A DNA stretch of 64,000 nucleotides from Nageia nagi (taxonomy: Eukaryota > Pinophyta), in NCBI GenBank assembly GCA_050084985.1, contig JBITNC010000002.1:15686001-15750000 (forward strand). Reading direction: 5' to 3'. The position numbers and the translations under genes were made by a program. The notes below the pieces were generated by a model, which saw nothing but the letters and a program-made list of their open reading frames with translations, was not told the DNA's origin and ran no database searches. Positions 10,330 to 20,890 of the stretch are shown here, piece by piece (position 1 is the first letter of the stretch; the number at the start of each line of letters is the position of its first letter).

Positions 10330-10810
10330 AACTTACAAACCAAGATCCGTAGAAGGATAAAGTTGAGGTTGTTTTCTTGTATAGAATTAGGCCTTCACCT
10401 GGATGCCCGCAAAGTGGAGCCCAAGTACTACCAGTCCTCAACCAGTTCACCTTAGTCAGTAATATACTCTCTCAAGGAGAAGTACCAACTATTTTCCAAG
10501 GATCCGACGTATCTTGGACCGGCCATTTTAATTATCTTTTTAAGGTTTTCAGTTTTCCTCCTAGGTTATCAGGATAATTCCTGAATGGACGTGCGGACAT
10601 GTGGTATCACTACACATATGCCTGTCCACCTAATAGAGTTATGTCCAATCCAACAGAGGTTTTAGGGGCAATTAAGACGGATTTACCACCACTTGGTTCT
10701 TCAGACTAAAAAGGCTCCAGTCTGCCCTATCCTCACCTCGTGGCTCTCCAAACAAGTCATGTTGTGGAAAAGTACGTGCGAATGTGTTCATTTTAGGTGT
10801 TACTTTCAAT
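10330..10810 (-). other. Conserved leader block of element 1
   Basis: This is non-coding sequence just upstream of gag. It is strongly matched at 62262-62750 (element 2), 41270-41690 (element 3) and, inverted, at 48600-49075 (element 4). Shared landmarks include CAAGGAGAAGTAC, TATCAGGATAAT and TGATACCACATGTCC on one strand or the other. A packaging, dimerisation or translation signal is possible. The function is not visible from sequence alone. Confidence 0.75.
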
Positions 10811-10929
10811 ATTTTGCGTTTTGCAAGTATAAAGCAATTATGCAAAAATATAAAGTAAAGTATTAAAAAATACATCATCCACAAGAACTTGAAACCTTAA
10901 GAGTCCAATGGGTTTTGTACTAACCCCTA

Positions 10930-11820
10930 AAGGACATTTTACATTTTGCATACTTTGCTCAAGTTCATAAATTCATTCAAACACTTTAATGAATTTAAAA
11001 AAAGGCTAAGTCCTACTTAGCATTAATCCATAACTTAAACATGCATTATTCCATAACTTAAAAATTAAGTAATAAACATGTATCATGCATTATTTAACTT
11101 AAAATTTTAAGTATTAAGCATGCTTTATTCCTACACAAGATTAAGAGGCATGCATTACAAATTTAGCATGCAAGATCTAGATAAAGTTTTAAGTAAAAAA
11201 CTATACAAATTCCCCCTTTTTTACTTAAAGTTTTATCCCTAAAACTTGTATGCTAAAAAATTGTCTTTTAAGTATGCATTTATATTTTAAGTAAAAAATT
11301 TCCCTTGTTTAGCTAAAAAATAGCATACTTAGATTACTTTAGCAAAAATTTTTACTAAAAAGGTTTTGCCTAAGTAAATTACCATACTTAGAGAAAAAAT
11401 TATACTCCAAAATATCCTCCATGTGCCACAAAAAAAATTTGGAATTGCATTGAAGAGTAATGATGTATCTACTTACTTTAAAGTATTATAGTCAATGTTT
11501 AAGTTGGAGTATAAGTACGTCTAAGTGTATTTAATAGGAACCTAATGACTTGTAAGCAAGCAAAAAATATTAAATACCTACCAAAAAGTATACGTTTGCT
11601 TCTTGGGAGCTTGCAAGTATTAATGTAAAAGAAAGGAGACCTATGCTTAGTTAATGCTCCTTTTACCTCAAGCACTCCAAGTCAAAAAAAATAAATGTAG
11701 ATAGGTAAAATAGTGATGGCTACCCTTCCCTTACCAAGAAGGAGTATACGTTGCTTCTTGGGAGTAATTAAACAAGGACATAAAAAGTCAAATCCCCTCC
11801 TTGGTAAAAAAAATTAAATG
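10930..11820 (-). other. AT-rich leader segment of element 1
   Basis: This is low-complexity DNA with many interspersed copies of TTAAGTA, ACTTAAA and GCATGC-like words. Similar sequence lies at 62930-63300, 41780-42450 and 47920-48480 in the other three elements. A near repeat around GTATACGTTGCTTCTTGGGA occurs at about 11590 and 11745. No gene was seen. Confidence 0.6.
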
Positions 11821-12080
11821 CTCAACAACTATGTTTGAAAAAAATAATGAAAAGGCCACGTGAGTAGAAGGGAGGAGGTGGAGGATGGGAGCAGAGGAGG
11901 CGTTGGCTGACCAACTGGGCGACGGTGTCGATGGAGGTAACAGAAGGGGGGAGCCGTAGAACAGGGTGGCGATAGGAGGGAGCCGTAGAACAGGGTGGCG
12001 ATAGTAGGAGGGAGCCGCAAGGTTGCAAGGGCAACCGCAGGAGGCGATGGTGCTAAGGAGGCCACCAGGGTTGCGAGGGT

Positions 12081-12359
12081 ATCTGCACCACCAAGCTGAG
12101 TGATTGCTTCCACAAATCGATCATGCAAGTCAGGTGTCCAACGTAGCCGTTGTTTTGCTGATGCACTGCCTCCAGACGTAACTGGACTCCCAGATGAACT
12201 AGAAGGAACCATCAGTTGACATGGACCCCGTTGCTCAGGTCCATGGAACCTTTGAGGACCAAGGCTCGATGATAGGTAGGTTGCAGAGAGATTCTCCTTC
12301 GCGGAATTCGGATATCTCAAAGATCTCGAAATCCTCTGCCGCCTGCTAGAAGGGACCAT
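12081..12359 (-). pseudogene. GARP/MYB-CC transcription factor fragment inside the element 1 leader
   Basis: The frame holds a Ser-rich stretch (VPSSSSGSPVTSGGSAS) followed by KQRLRWTPDLHDRFVEAITQ and LGGAD at 12081-12155. This is the first part of the GARP (Myb-like) DNA-binding domain of the PHR1-like/MYB-CC family. Homology stops at GGAD: the expected ATPK and SHLQKYR helices and the coiled coil are absent, and unrelated low-complexity text follows. It is therefore a partial copy, perhaps one exon, not a working factor. It lies in the sense orientation of the retrotransposon between the PBS and gag, in GC-rich DNA unlike the surrounding leader. The exact family member cannot be told. Confidence 0.75.
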
Positions 12360-12656
12360 AGCCACAAAGAAGAGAAAGGCCGACAGAGAGGCTTACAAGC
12401 ACTTCGTGGGGGTGGAGAGCGCGAAGGTGAGAGCCGGACCGCGAGCGAAGGCGACTGTGGGCAGCCACGGGGGTCTGAACGGTGGATGGGTGCGACGGGG
12501 CTGGCGACAGAGAGACATCGCATGGAGAGGGATGTGGAGCTCGCGACAATGGGATGCAGAGCTCGTGAGAATGCTGTTTGCTAGCAACCGATAGTATGGT
12601 AGGAGGGGTCTGGTGAGAAGGTGCACGCAGAGGGCTACGGTGGCGTCAAGGGCGAC

Positions 12657-12749
12657 GGTTGGCATCTCGTCAAACAATTCGCAGACCCTTTCAACGTATC
12701 CGTTTTGTGCATATCCGTCGAGCATTGCAGTCCATAGAAACATGTCAGC
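12657..12749 (-). pseudogene. PPR motif fragment inside the element 1 leader
   Basis: About 30 residues match one complete PPR unit: LWTAMLDGYAQNGYVE followed by CELFDEMP. It lies about 300 bp upstream (in element sense) of the GARP fragment and in the same orientation. No second clean PPR unit follows. Element 2 has a related but different PPR stretch at the matching place (63640-64000), so the piece may have been acquired before the two copies diverged. Confidence 0.7.
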
Positions 12750-12759
12750 AGTATAACGA

Positions 12760-13373
12760 TCAGACTAGAGGAGTGACACCCCTTTTCTCTGATTCTGTGT
12801 TTTATTTCATGAAAAGAACGTTGTATTCCATGCAATTTGCACTTTAAACTACAAATTTAAGTTTTGGATACATTTATATTTGATCAACATAAAGCTAATT
12901 TTTCCATAGCAAAGGTCACCAATACATTGCGTTTTGTATTAGAAGCATGTATAGAAACCTTTCAAAAATATTCTTTGAAAAAAAATTTCCTCTTTTTACA
13001 TATAAAGACCTCTTAATACCAAAAGAATAAAAGGTATGTAAAAGAAAACAATAGCAATATTGCAACTAATCAAAAAAAAATGTTAGTATACAAATTGCAA
13101 ATTTTGCATAATGTATTATTGCCCAATCACTTAACATAAAAGATTGTTAGTAGAACAAACAAAATGAGCAATAATATATTATGTTATTGAGGCAATGTTT
13201 GCTAGGAGTTGAACTAACATAATCATAAAAGAATGTTAGTATCAAATGCAATAATCCATAAGATAACCAAAGGAGGAGGAAATTTATACCTTCTCTTAGT
13301 TTTACCTCACCAATGGGGTGTAAGATGAGGAATGAAGAAGGACCACAGAATGTTGAAGGAGCTTCCACACCAA
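12760..13373 (-). other. PBS-proximal leader of element 1
   Basis: AT-rich untranslated leader next to the primer-binding site. No gene or structured repeat recognised. Confidence 0.55.
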
Positions 13374-13385
13374 GCTCTGGTACCA
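13374..13385 (-). other. Primer-binding site of element 1
   Basis: On the minus strand this reads TGGTACCAGAGC, one change from TGGTATCAGAGC, the usual plant complement of initiator tRNA-Met. It lies two bases inside the 5' LTR. Elements 3 and 4 carry the unchanged form at the same spacing. Confidence 0.88.
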
Positions 13386-13387
13386 AT

Positions 13388-13871
13388 TGAAGGAATTAGG
13401 ACTACACTAATCCTCAAGGTCCAAGACTATAGGAAACTATCATTCAACATCTACAAGCTAATAACACCATTCACACAAGATAACACAAATATAATGTGGT
13501 TCCTCCCTCCTTGGGAGTACATCCACAACTAGATCTCAATTCTCAAACTATGCACCCTCTTACAACAATTCCTTTCTCTCCTACACAAACTAGTAATCTT
13601 ACTCCAAAAACTTAGTTATGTTACAAGAGGATAGGCCCTCTATTTATAGCTTGAGAGCACCTCCCTAACCTCCCTTTAACCCAAGGGTAAGGTTAGGGTT
13701 ACAATAAATGTATTACCTAACTTTAACATACCAACTAACCACATGGTAAGGTCAAAGTTTACATAATAAAGAATTCAATTAATCCCTTAAGGTATCTACA
13801 TATCCTTTAAGTGATTAATTGAATTTACAAGGAGTTTAGATATTCACAATATTTCATTACAAATTCTAACA
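13388..13871 (-). repeat. 5' LTR of element 1
   Basis: This is the partner of 4778-5266, with the same termini, the U3 palindrome at 13773-13824 and a 5-bp deletion relative to the 3' copy. In the intact element this copy carries the promoter. Confidence 0.93.
13640..13649 (-). promoter_or_regulatory. TATA box in the 5' LTR of element 1
   Basis: CTATAAATAG on the minus strand, about 225 nt from the LTR start and downstream of the palindrome. The same word occurs in the element 4 LTR (46315-46324) and nearly the same in the solo LTR (23871-23880). Confidence 0.7.
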
Positions 13872-14089
13872 CTTTGTTATACTCACTCGAAACCCTGCTG
13901 AGAATCAAGTGTTATACATCCCTCCCAGTCATGATGAACCCATATTTGAAGATATCCAAAATTAACTAAGTCTGGAAGATAGGGGATAAAAGGTGAAGTA
14001 CTAGAGCCCGAAAATTTGCCTGTGTGTCTCAAAAGGTGTTAGTGCCAAGGTTCAATCTTTTTCTCTGGTGCACTAGAGAGATAGGGCAA

Positions 14090-14800
14090 AAAGGAAGCTG
14101 GCGCATGTTTCAAAAAAACAAAAGTATGACTTTTCAAAACATGCGCTTGGCCAAGACATCAAAAACTGGCTCAAAATTGCACAAGGATGCTAGCACATGT
14201 TTCAAAAAGATAAGATAATGATTTTCTAAAATGTGTGCCCAGTTCAAGCACATGATGAAAAAGACAAAATCGTGGCTTTTCAAAACATGTGGCCAAGTTA
14301 GGACACTAGATGGATTTGGCATGACCAAAAGGGCTAAGTATTGGCTCCGAGACTTCAAAACGAGATCAAAACTACACCAGGAGAAAAGCACATGTTTCAA
14401 AAAGACATAATTATGACTTTTCGAAATGTATGCCCAAGGTGGGGTTGTCTCAAGGTCAAGCACATCATATCAAGGATCAATTCAAGGTGGAAAAATGACT
14501 AGTATTGGCCTTCAAAGCATCCAAATCAACTCAAAATTGCAAAAGGATAAGAGTGCATGGCAAAAAAAAAGGGACAAAAGCATGACTTTTGGAGAGGTGC
14601 ACTCAAGTTGGGAGACCTTCCAAGGGGGGTTGAAGTGAAAATTTGGCTAAGTCTTGGCCCCAAAAGCACCAAGATCAAGCAAGAATCACACTAAGAGACC
14701 AAAGCATGAGCAAAAAGATGACTTTCTCAAGCATGCGCTCAAACTAGGAGGTAACCCAATTCAAGCACATGATTTCAAATGACTAGTTTTTTCCTTTTTT
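14090..14800. repeat. Degenerate tandem repeat, about five units
   Basis: A core like GCACATGTTTCAAAAAGACA followed by ATGACTTTTC and ATGCGCCCAAGTT recurs near 14100, 14195, 14386, 14550 and 14702, with secondary words such as GGCTAAGTATTGGC and CTCAAAATTGCACAAGGAT between. Units are roughly 95-190 bp and diverged. No coding function is evident, and short open frames here are repeat-driven. Confidence 0.55.
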
Positions 14801-16040
14801 GGTGATGCGCCTTGACCCAAGCACCTAGGTTTCAAAGGTGAAAGGTCCCATATCATCCCAATGATGCCTACAGGTTGACAATTGCCCTTATGAGTACCAG
14901 AAGATGAAGATTTCAAGCCATGTGTTACAAAGGTGAAAGAGATGGATGAATTCATGAGCACCAGTTGGATGGAGGAGTTGCACTTGAGATGCAAAATTTT
15001 AAATTTCATTTTATTTTGCATAATTTCATTTCAATTTGGATCCCAAACATTATTCTTTTTTATTGAGCCTTGTGATGGATGAGGATTTGCTCCCACGAGT
15101 GTTGGATTTGAGAACTTGCTAAAACTTTGATGCTATCTTGTGTGAATGTTGAGCATAATATAACAAATCAAGACTTGTTCATTTTATGGGATTGTGAGTT
15201 TTGAGTACTAGTACTTGGTGTTTGCTTGTAGCAATCGCATAACTTGTGATCATTTCTTGTAAGTGTATATTTGTAAGAAAGTTAAATGAATATCTTAAGA
15301 AGTTGCGTGATTGTTACTTGATGAACATTGCTCATTTTTTCACATGCAAGTGGATGTATGTTAATGAAATTATTTCTATGCCGTTTGACTTGAGATGCTA
15401 CTCATGTTATGGTCTTCTATAACACTACTATAGGCTCCCTCTTGCATACAATTTGGACTTAGCCATTTGTTGTAAGATTGGATAAGTGGGTATACATCTC
15501 ATAATTAACCTAGGAAGAAAGTGATCTAGTCATTGCTCCATTGGTGAACTTGTCTTTGAATGCACTTACCTCGTATGCCATCATCCCCACTTTTACTTTT
15601 ACGTTGTTATTTTTCCTTTTTTACCATCAAAAGTCTATCCTTTCAATTGGTGCAAAACAACTCCAAGGCCCATAATAAGACGTGTTAACAATTGTTAATC
15701 TCTCCTCCCACTAAGTCATTCCAAGTTCTTATCAACACAACAAACCACATTTTGAGATATAGAAACCGTGGGGTAACCAGACCTTGCAAGTGGAGGTTAG
15801 TCACACGACCTCGACAACATGTTTGGATGCCTTTCCAGTTATCGCCTAGGTGGTCTTCGTAAGAGGAAAGAAAAACATCCCAACATTACTCAATGCTTAT
15901 TTTTGGTAAATATGATCTTGTAGAATTGAAGAACAAATGGCCACACAAAAAGAACTCCATAACAAAAACACAAAAGCTTGAAGCTGTCGATAGTGCATCT
16001 TTCAGAACATGAACATCTCTCGGTCATTCTTGCTACTTAC
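14801..16040. other. Region beyond Rab escort exon 3, no recognised gene
   Basis: By position this is the intron that should follow exon 3 of the minus-strand Rab escort gene. I found no further exon of that gene here, nor any other domain. Confidence 0.45.
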
Positions 16041-16140
16041 ATAGATAGCTCCTTTAACAGCAGCAGTGCGGCAAAAAGCTTGAGGCAGCTCTGCTTGGCC
16101 ATAAACTGGATATAAAAATGCTCCGGATGCATTAACAAAT
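16041..16140 (-). CDS. REP: Rab escort protein, exon 3
   Basis: This is a 100-bp exon bounded by a TTTGCAG acceptor (right) and a GTAAGT donor (left). It encodes FVNASGAFLYPVYGQAELPQ followed by AFCRTAAVKGAIY, the GDI/REP signature block with the YPxYGxxELPQ motif. Rab escort protein presents newly made Rab GTPases to Rab geranylgeranyltransferase and delivers them to membranes. The split Arg codon joins exactly with exon 2 (AG|A), which supports the splice model. Intact frame and splice sites make this the best-preserved part of the gene. Later exons were not found in the window. Confidence 0.85.
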
Positions 16141-17043
16141 CTGCAAAATTATTGTTACAAATTAGATTAAGTAAAAGAGATGTTTTAACAGAAAGATATA
16201 AATCCTGCACAATAATTCACTTATATATTTCATATTTGTCATTTATACATGGACACAAGGTGACAGAGGCAAAGATTATGCACCATTGTATTCAAGCAAG
16301 TGTCATATAATGTGTTTCTTTGATGTAAAACCTAGGTATAATGCAATATTTACCTTCTTTGCATTGAAAATTCCTTAAAAAGCATATTTTTGGGTAATAC
16401 TGCTCATATTTTAGCAGATGAATAAGTTAATCACATTCAAAACAGTAAAGCCAATAAATGCGGATGCTTACTTCGGAGTTGCAGCAGCATAACTATGAGG
16501 GAAGTGGAAAATTTAATTCAAAATCAATCAACCTCGCTTACATGCTATTTAATTCAAAATCAATCAACTCCAACGAAGGAAGCCTGAATAAGCCTGGAGA
16601 ATGAGAACCCTTAAGAGAGAAGAAGTTAATAAACAACCCAACAAGATGCTTGGAAACTACACCAGATATAAATGTATGAAAGAATATGGTATTTCAAAGA
16701 CATACTCTAGCAGATGAATCAAGCAATGGAATAGCATCTTACTTCTCCAAAGAGGAACAAGAATATTTCTTTTACAGACAACTAGAGAGAAATACAATGG
16801 GCAAATAGGAAAAACTTGAGATTGATAGGTACAAGTTACAACAAACAAACACAACATCAAAGTTTTATGTTATAAACTAGAATGATTATCATATGTTTAA
16901 GACAAGTTCTTGAAAAGAGATTCTGGTTAGAATGTCACATAAATTGACAAAAACATTTATCATACCATAAGCATAAAAGAATTTTGTCACATCGCAGCAA
17001 TCTCCATTAACTAACAAGTTGTATCTTACAGGAAAAAACATAC

Positions 17044-17170
17044 CTGCCAATAGAAGAGAGATAGAGAACTAAACTTTCAATACCATCCTTTGCTTTTAGA
17101 ATGGTGCTTGCTCCTTGCGACTCATCTTCCTGGTCATGATCCACCAGAGCTATAGCAAAATAATATCATG
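17044..17170 (-). CDS. REP: Rab escort protein, exon 2, with a +1 frameshift
   Basis: The exon runs from a TTTTTTGCAG acceptor to a GTATGT donor. It encodes AIALVDHDQE, then a variable acidic stretch, then LKAKDGIESLVLYLSSIGR, matching the conserved REP segment before the YPxYG block. The 127-bp length does not keep phase: exon 1 ends two bases into a codon and exon 3 needs one base, so 126 bp is expected. The extra base fits a T run (ATTATTTTGC) near 17155-17165. It is either a pseudogene lesion or a sequencing error in a homopolymer. Confidence 0.8.
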
Positions 17171-17955
17171 CTGCAAAAAATAACAAACCACAAAATAATT
17201 TTTTCCTCAATAGGCAAATAGGAAGAAAATAAGCCATATATGAAACATGTGTGAAAAAACTATCAAGAATACATAAGATTAAGCTAAACGACAAACCAAA
17301 AGTAAACTAACTTACAAACCATTTTGTGCAACAATGACACATTTCTGAATCCCAAGGAAACATATTGAAATAAAGTTCCTCCATGAAGTTCTAACTAAGA
17401 CAATGACATTTTATTACAAAAAAATTTACAGTTGGATAATTGTTACTTTCAATACAAGAAAAAACCATACTGTATGCTAAGAGTTACACTGCAAACTTCA
17501 AAGAGTTAAATATTCCGGAAACAGAAAAAAACAAATAGAGCTCTACATCTCAAAATTTGGAACTATTATCTAACTTCCCACTGAAAAACAATTTTCCTAA
17601 TTTTCTGATAGCAAGTGTCATTTTTGTTCTTGTAAGCTCATTTTCTAGAAATGTTGTTCTTGACAAGGAGGATGTTATACACGCATTTACACTAAGAAAT
17701 CAAGAGGAATGGATCTATTCAAGCTCCATTTCTGCCCTCCTATAAGGCTCAGAAGAGTGTCACACAATTAAATGAATAAATAAAACTAATGAAAAGAAAA
17801 GGTTTAAAATAATTTAAACAGTAGGGCGTCTAAGTTAAATCATAACAAATCTTAGACTGTAACCGGAAAGGTTTGCCACCGTAAAAAAAGATCAAGAGGA
17901 GAAGGACATAGGGAATTAATAAAAAGTGTGTGGAACCCCTTTCATCACTAATCTA

Positions 17956-18288
17956 TGTTATGCATCCAATATAACCATCCTATAATTAATTATCTAATAA
18001 TAACATAATAACACCACCCTATTAATATTATTAATTATAGTTAGGTAGAGATTTACAACTCTTCATAACGATGTTTCCTTCACTGGAATATAGTATATAT
18101 AGAGGTAAAGGCTCATTCTTATTCTTAAATATCATATAATTCTATATCTGTCTCTCAATGGCGAATATTTGAAGATCAGCCCTCTCAAAGTGATTAAAGC
18201 ACAGTTGCACTGTCAAAGTGGCTTTACTTTAATTGTTGGAAGATTCATATATTTTTTATTACTGTGAGAATTACTAATTTTGAAACAT
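17956..18288 (+). repeat. Left LTR of element 5
   Basis: Starts TGTTATGCATCC; its first 270 bp or so align with 20518 onward. The right boundary is approximate, set at a TTTGAAACA end. Confidence 0.55.
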
Positions 18289-20517
18289 TGTTCTACCTTT
18301 TCTCTACTACTAGTATCATTTCAAGTGATATTAGATCAATATCTTAACAATTTCAGAGAGGCTATTTTACAACATGCATATTTTTCTCATTTCTCCAAAT
18401 TTTTCAATGAAATTTGAAGGTTTAATACTTATCAAGTAAATATTGACAAGGCTACAGTTCAAATTTCATCAAAATTGGAGCCAAATTGACCAACTTTTTG
18501 TGAAATTAGGGCTTCACATTAAATTCACTCCCAATGTCACAAATAAGCGAATTTTTTAGCCAAGTGAAGGCTAAAGTTTGTAGCCAAAACTTCAAATCAA
18601 TTGGATTTGAATAGAAAAACATATAGCAAAATTACAATTAACAACACTGCAGGGAAATCAACTTGGAATTGAGAAGATCGAAGATTGGTTTGCATATCAA
18701 ATGCCAATGTATTACTAAAACTTATATAACTCCTAATTAAATAAAATATGGTATATTAAGAAATAATCAAGATTTGCTAAAGCAAAAAGGCACCATAAAG
18801 TGGGATACGTTATTAGAAGAATTCAATAAATGACAAATTTCACTTAATAGACGACAAGTGTGATAATCTTCAAATATAAAATTCAAAGGTAACATCCATG
18901 CTTACTAGATGTATGATAACAAAGAAATGCATATTGTGTAAGCCAAAACAACAATTTACATCGAATAAGTTTTCCTTTTAAGTTTACAAGCAAAACACCT
19001 AGATATTAGAGTACAGATAAACTACTTGGAAATGAGAGTAATAAGGTAGATGTGGAGGATTCGTTTAGTGCTAATGATAAGAATAACAACGTGAACATCT
19101 TTAACTTTAGGTCAAAAGGTCAACATTCTAATGTCATTTACAAAACCAATGATATTGATATAACTTCTCAAAGATGGCATATATGCTGATTAATATAAAT
19201 GCACTACATATTCCTGGACTTAATAACGCATCTAAAGAAGAAAAGGATTATATGCTTCCCAAAGTTGTCATTCAAAGTCAAAGGAATTTTCTAGCGTGGT
19301 GCAAACAAATAGACAGGCCAAGATTGAGATTAAAAAGTCAAAAGGAAAGAAAAGGTAGCATACAAATTAACACAGATCATAAGTGGGAAATAAATGTAGA
19401 TGAAAATCTTAAAACATGGCAGAACGGTAATTGATAACCTCTAAATCTTGACATACAAAAATATGATGGATATAACCCACGAGATTGTGAATAAAAGAAA
19501 CTCTTTAAGCATGCACAATTAGGTTGAGAAAGACAAAGAACATGCACTGGAAGAATCTAGTCATAAGAAAATTGTCCAATCAGCAAAACAATATGAGGAT
19601 GAACAAGTGGAGATCTCAAATTATGAATTGTTGGTTCTAAATATGCAATTCTCTGTGAATGATTACACTTGATTCAAGGTAATTTAAATGTTGAATTTTG
19701 GAGCTGTTGTAATGATAAGATATCAATGGCTAATACAACTTAAAGATGTCACCATGCACTTAGTATAGCTAAAATGGTAAACAATATAGCCTTTGAGGAG
19801 TACATTTTCCTCTTTTTAAAACTAAGAACCCTCTTCAACACTGTGGCCAAAAATGTTATAGTTCACATATGTAGGCCCTCTAGCATAGCTGAAATGATTG
19901 TGTGTAACCATGGTCCAATCTATATTAGTAAATTTGTGTAAAGGACAAGTTGAGATTGATATACAAAAGCAAAAGGAAAGAATCAATGGTCAACAACATG
20001 CAAATGATTGGGGGATGAAAAGTCATCCTCTACTAGATACTAAGCAATATTCTTCTGAGTGTTACCAACCTACAAAATGAGAACAAATGTTCATGAAAAA
20101 CGTATTAGCCAGTAAGCGGGCAAGGACAAGGCTTCTAGAAGCTTTAACGTTTAATTATCACTGAAAACAGAGATCAATGTTAATCGTCTTCCATCAACTA
20201 TTGGGAAACAACGTGTCAGGTTTGGTAAGGAATCTATATTAGTTAAGAGGACAGTTATGAACTCTTTTGGAGGATCCATTTTATGGACAAAATGTAGGTT
20301 ATGAGATGTACTCACATGTAATATGTGATGTTGGTGACACTAAAGAACTTAATTGGAGAGAGTTGGACCTACTTTCACTCAATAAGCAGGGAGGGTTTGC
20401 TCCGACTAAACATGGAAAACACAATCAAACAACCATCAATTCTCTCAACTCAAAGCCTATCAATGCTTTCCAACACTTTCCATCTCTGGGGACAAAAACT
20501 TTTGAAGAAGAAGGGTG
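18289..20517 (+). pseudogene. Interior of element 5, degenerate
   Basis: Three short open frames (about 19174-19434, 19898-20080 and 20267-20536) are rich in Lys, Gln and Asn and match no family I recognise. They may be gag relics. No pol motif (YVDD, DSG, HHCC or DDE) was found. Confidence 0.4.
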
Positions 20518-20890
20518 TGTTATGAACATAATATAACCATTCTATAATTAGTTATTTAATAATAAACTAATAGCACCACCTTATTAATATAATTAATTAT
20601 AGTTAGGTACTAATCAAAGTCTCATAATTCTTCATAAGGATGTGTCCTTTCACTAAAAAGTAAAATATAGTATATAGTATATGCAGACCAAAGATCCATC
20701 CTTATTGATAATCAAATATGTTATATTTCTAAATTCATCTCTCGTTGGGTAATATTTGTAGATCAGCCTTCTTGAAATGGCTAACGAAGAGCTGCCCTCT
20801 CAAGTAGCCAAGGAGAGTTGACATCAACTTTCTATTCTCGCATTTCCATGGAATAAAGGGAAGTTCCTTAGTTTAACTTTCTACCATACT
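20518..20890 (+). repeat. Right LTR of element 5
   Basis: Starts TGTTATGAACATA directly after the purine tract; it aligns with 17956 onward and contains the doubled GCC...CTCAAGTAGCC-type motif. The 3' end is uncertain. Confidence 0.5.

Larger units (their letters stand above)
4778..13871 (-). mobile_element. Copia element 1 (family A), nearly complete Ty1/copia LTR retrotransposon
   Basis: This is a 9.1-kb element read right to left: 5' LTR (13388-13871), PBS, a leader of about 3.1 kb, gag-protease, integrase, RT-RNase H, minisatellite, PPT and 3' LTR (4778-5266). The integrase-before-RT order places it in Ty1/copia. By eye the two LTRs differ by about 11 substitutions plus one 5-bp indel over about 485 bp, so the insertion is fairly recent compared with elements 3 and 4. 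Only two stop codons (8973-8975 and 7971-7973) break gag-pol. The flanks (CTTGT left, CTTTG right) do not form an exact 5-bp target duplication, so one side may have mutated. Confidence 0.93.
17956..20890 (+). mobile_element. LTR element 5, small and without pol, in Rab escort intron 1
   Basis: Two related LTR-like blocks (from 17956 and from 20518) share TGTTATG starts, an AT-rich palindrome-like stretch, a TATAGTATATA box and a GATCAGCC...CAAAGTGGC region. The interior (about 18290-20517) has no RT, integrase or protease, only broken short frames. A purine tract, GAAGAAGAAGGG (about 20504-20515), precedes the right LTR and fixes the orientation. It is either a non-autonomous element or a deletion derivative. 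The right end and target duplication could not be placed exactly. Confidence 0.6.

Noticed and set aside
10377-10577. Plus-strand frame in the conserved leader block, partly shared with element 4 (SQGEVPTIFQG)
   Set aside because: It is antisense to the element and the similarity follows from nucleotide conservation. Stops and indels fall in different places in the other copies.
12406-12594. Plus-strand open frame in the GC-rich leader of element 1
   Set aside because: Low-complexity Gly/Arg text, antisense to the GC-rich leader insert of element 1 between the GARP and PPR fragments, with no domain support.
4773-13876. Target duplication of element 1 (CTTGT versus CTTTG)
   Set aside because: Only three of five positions agree without a gap. 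The LTR boundaries are sound, but the duplication is not claimed.
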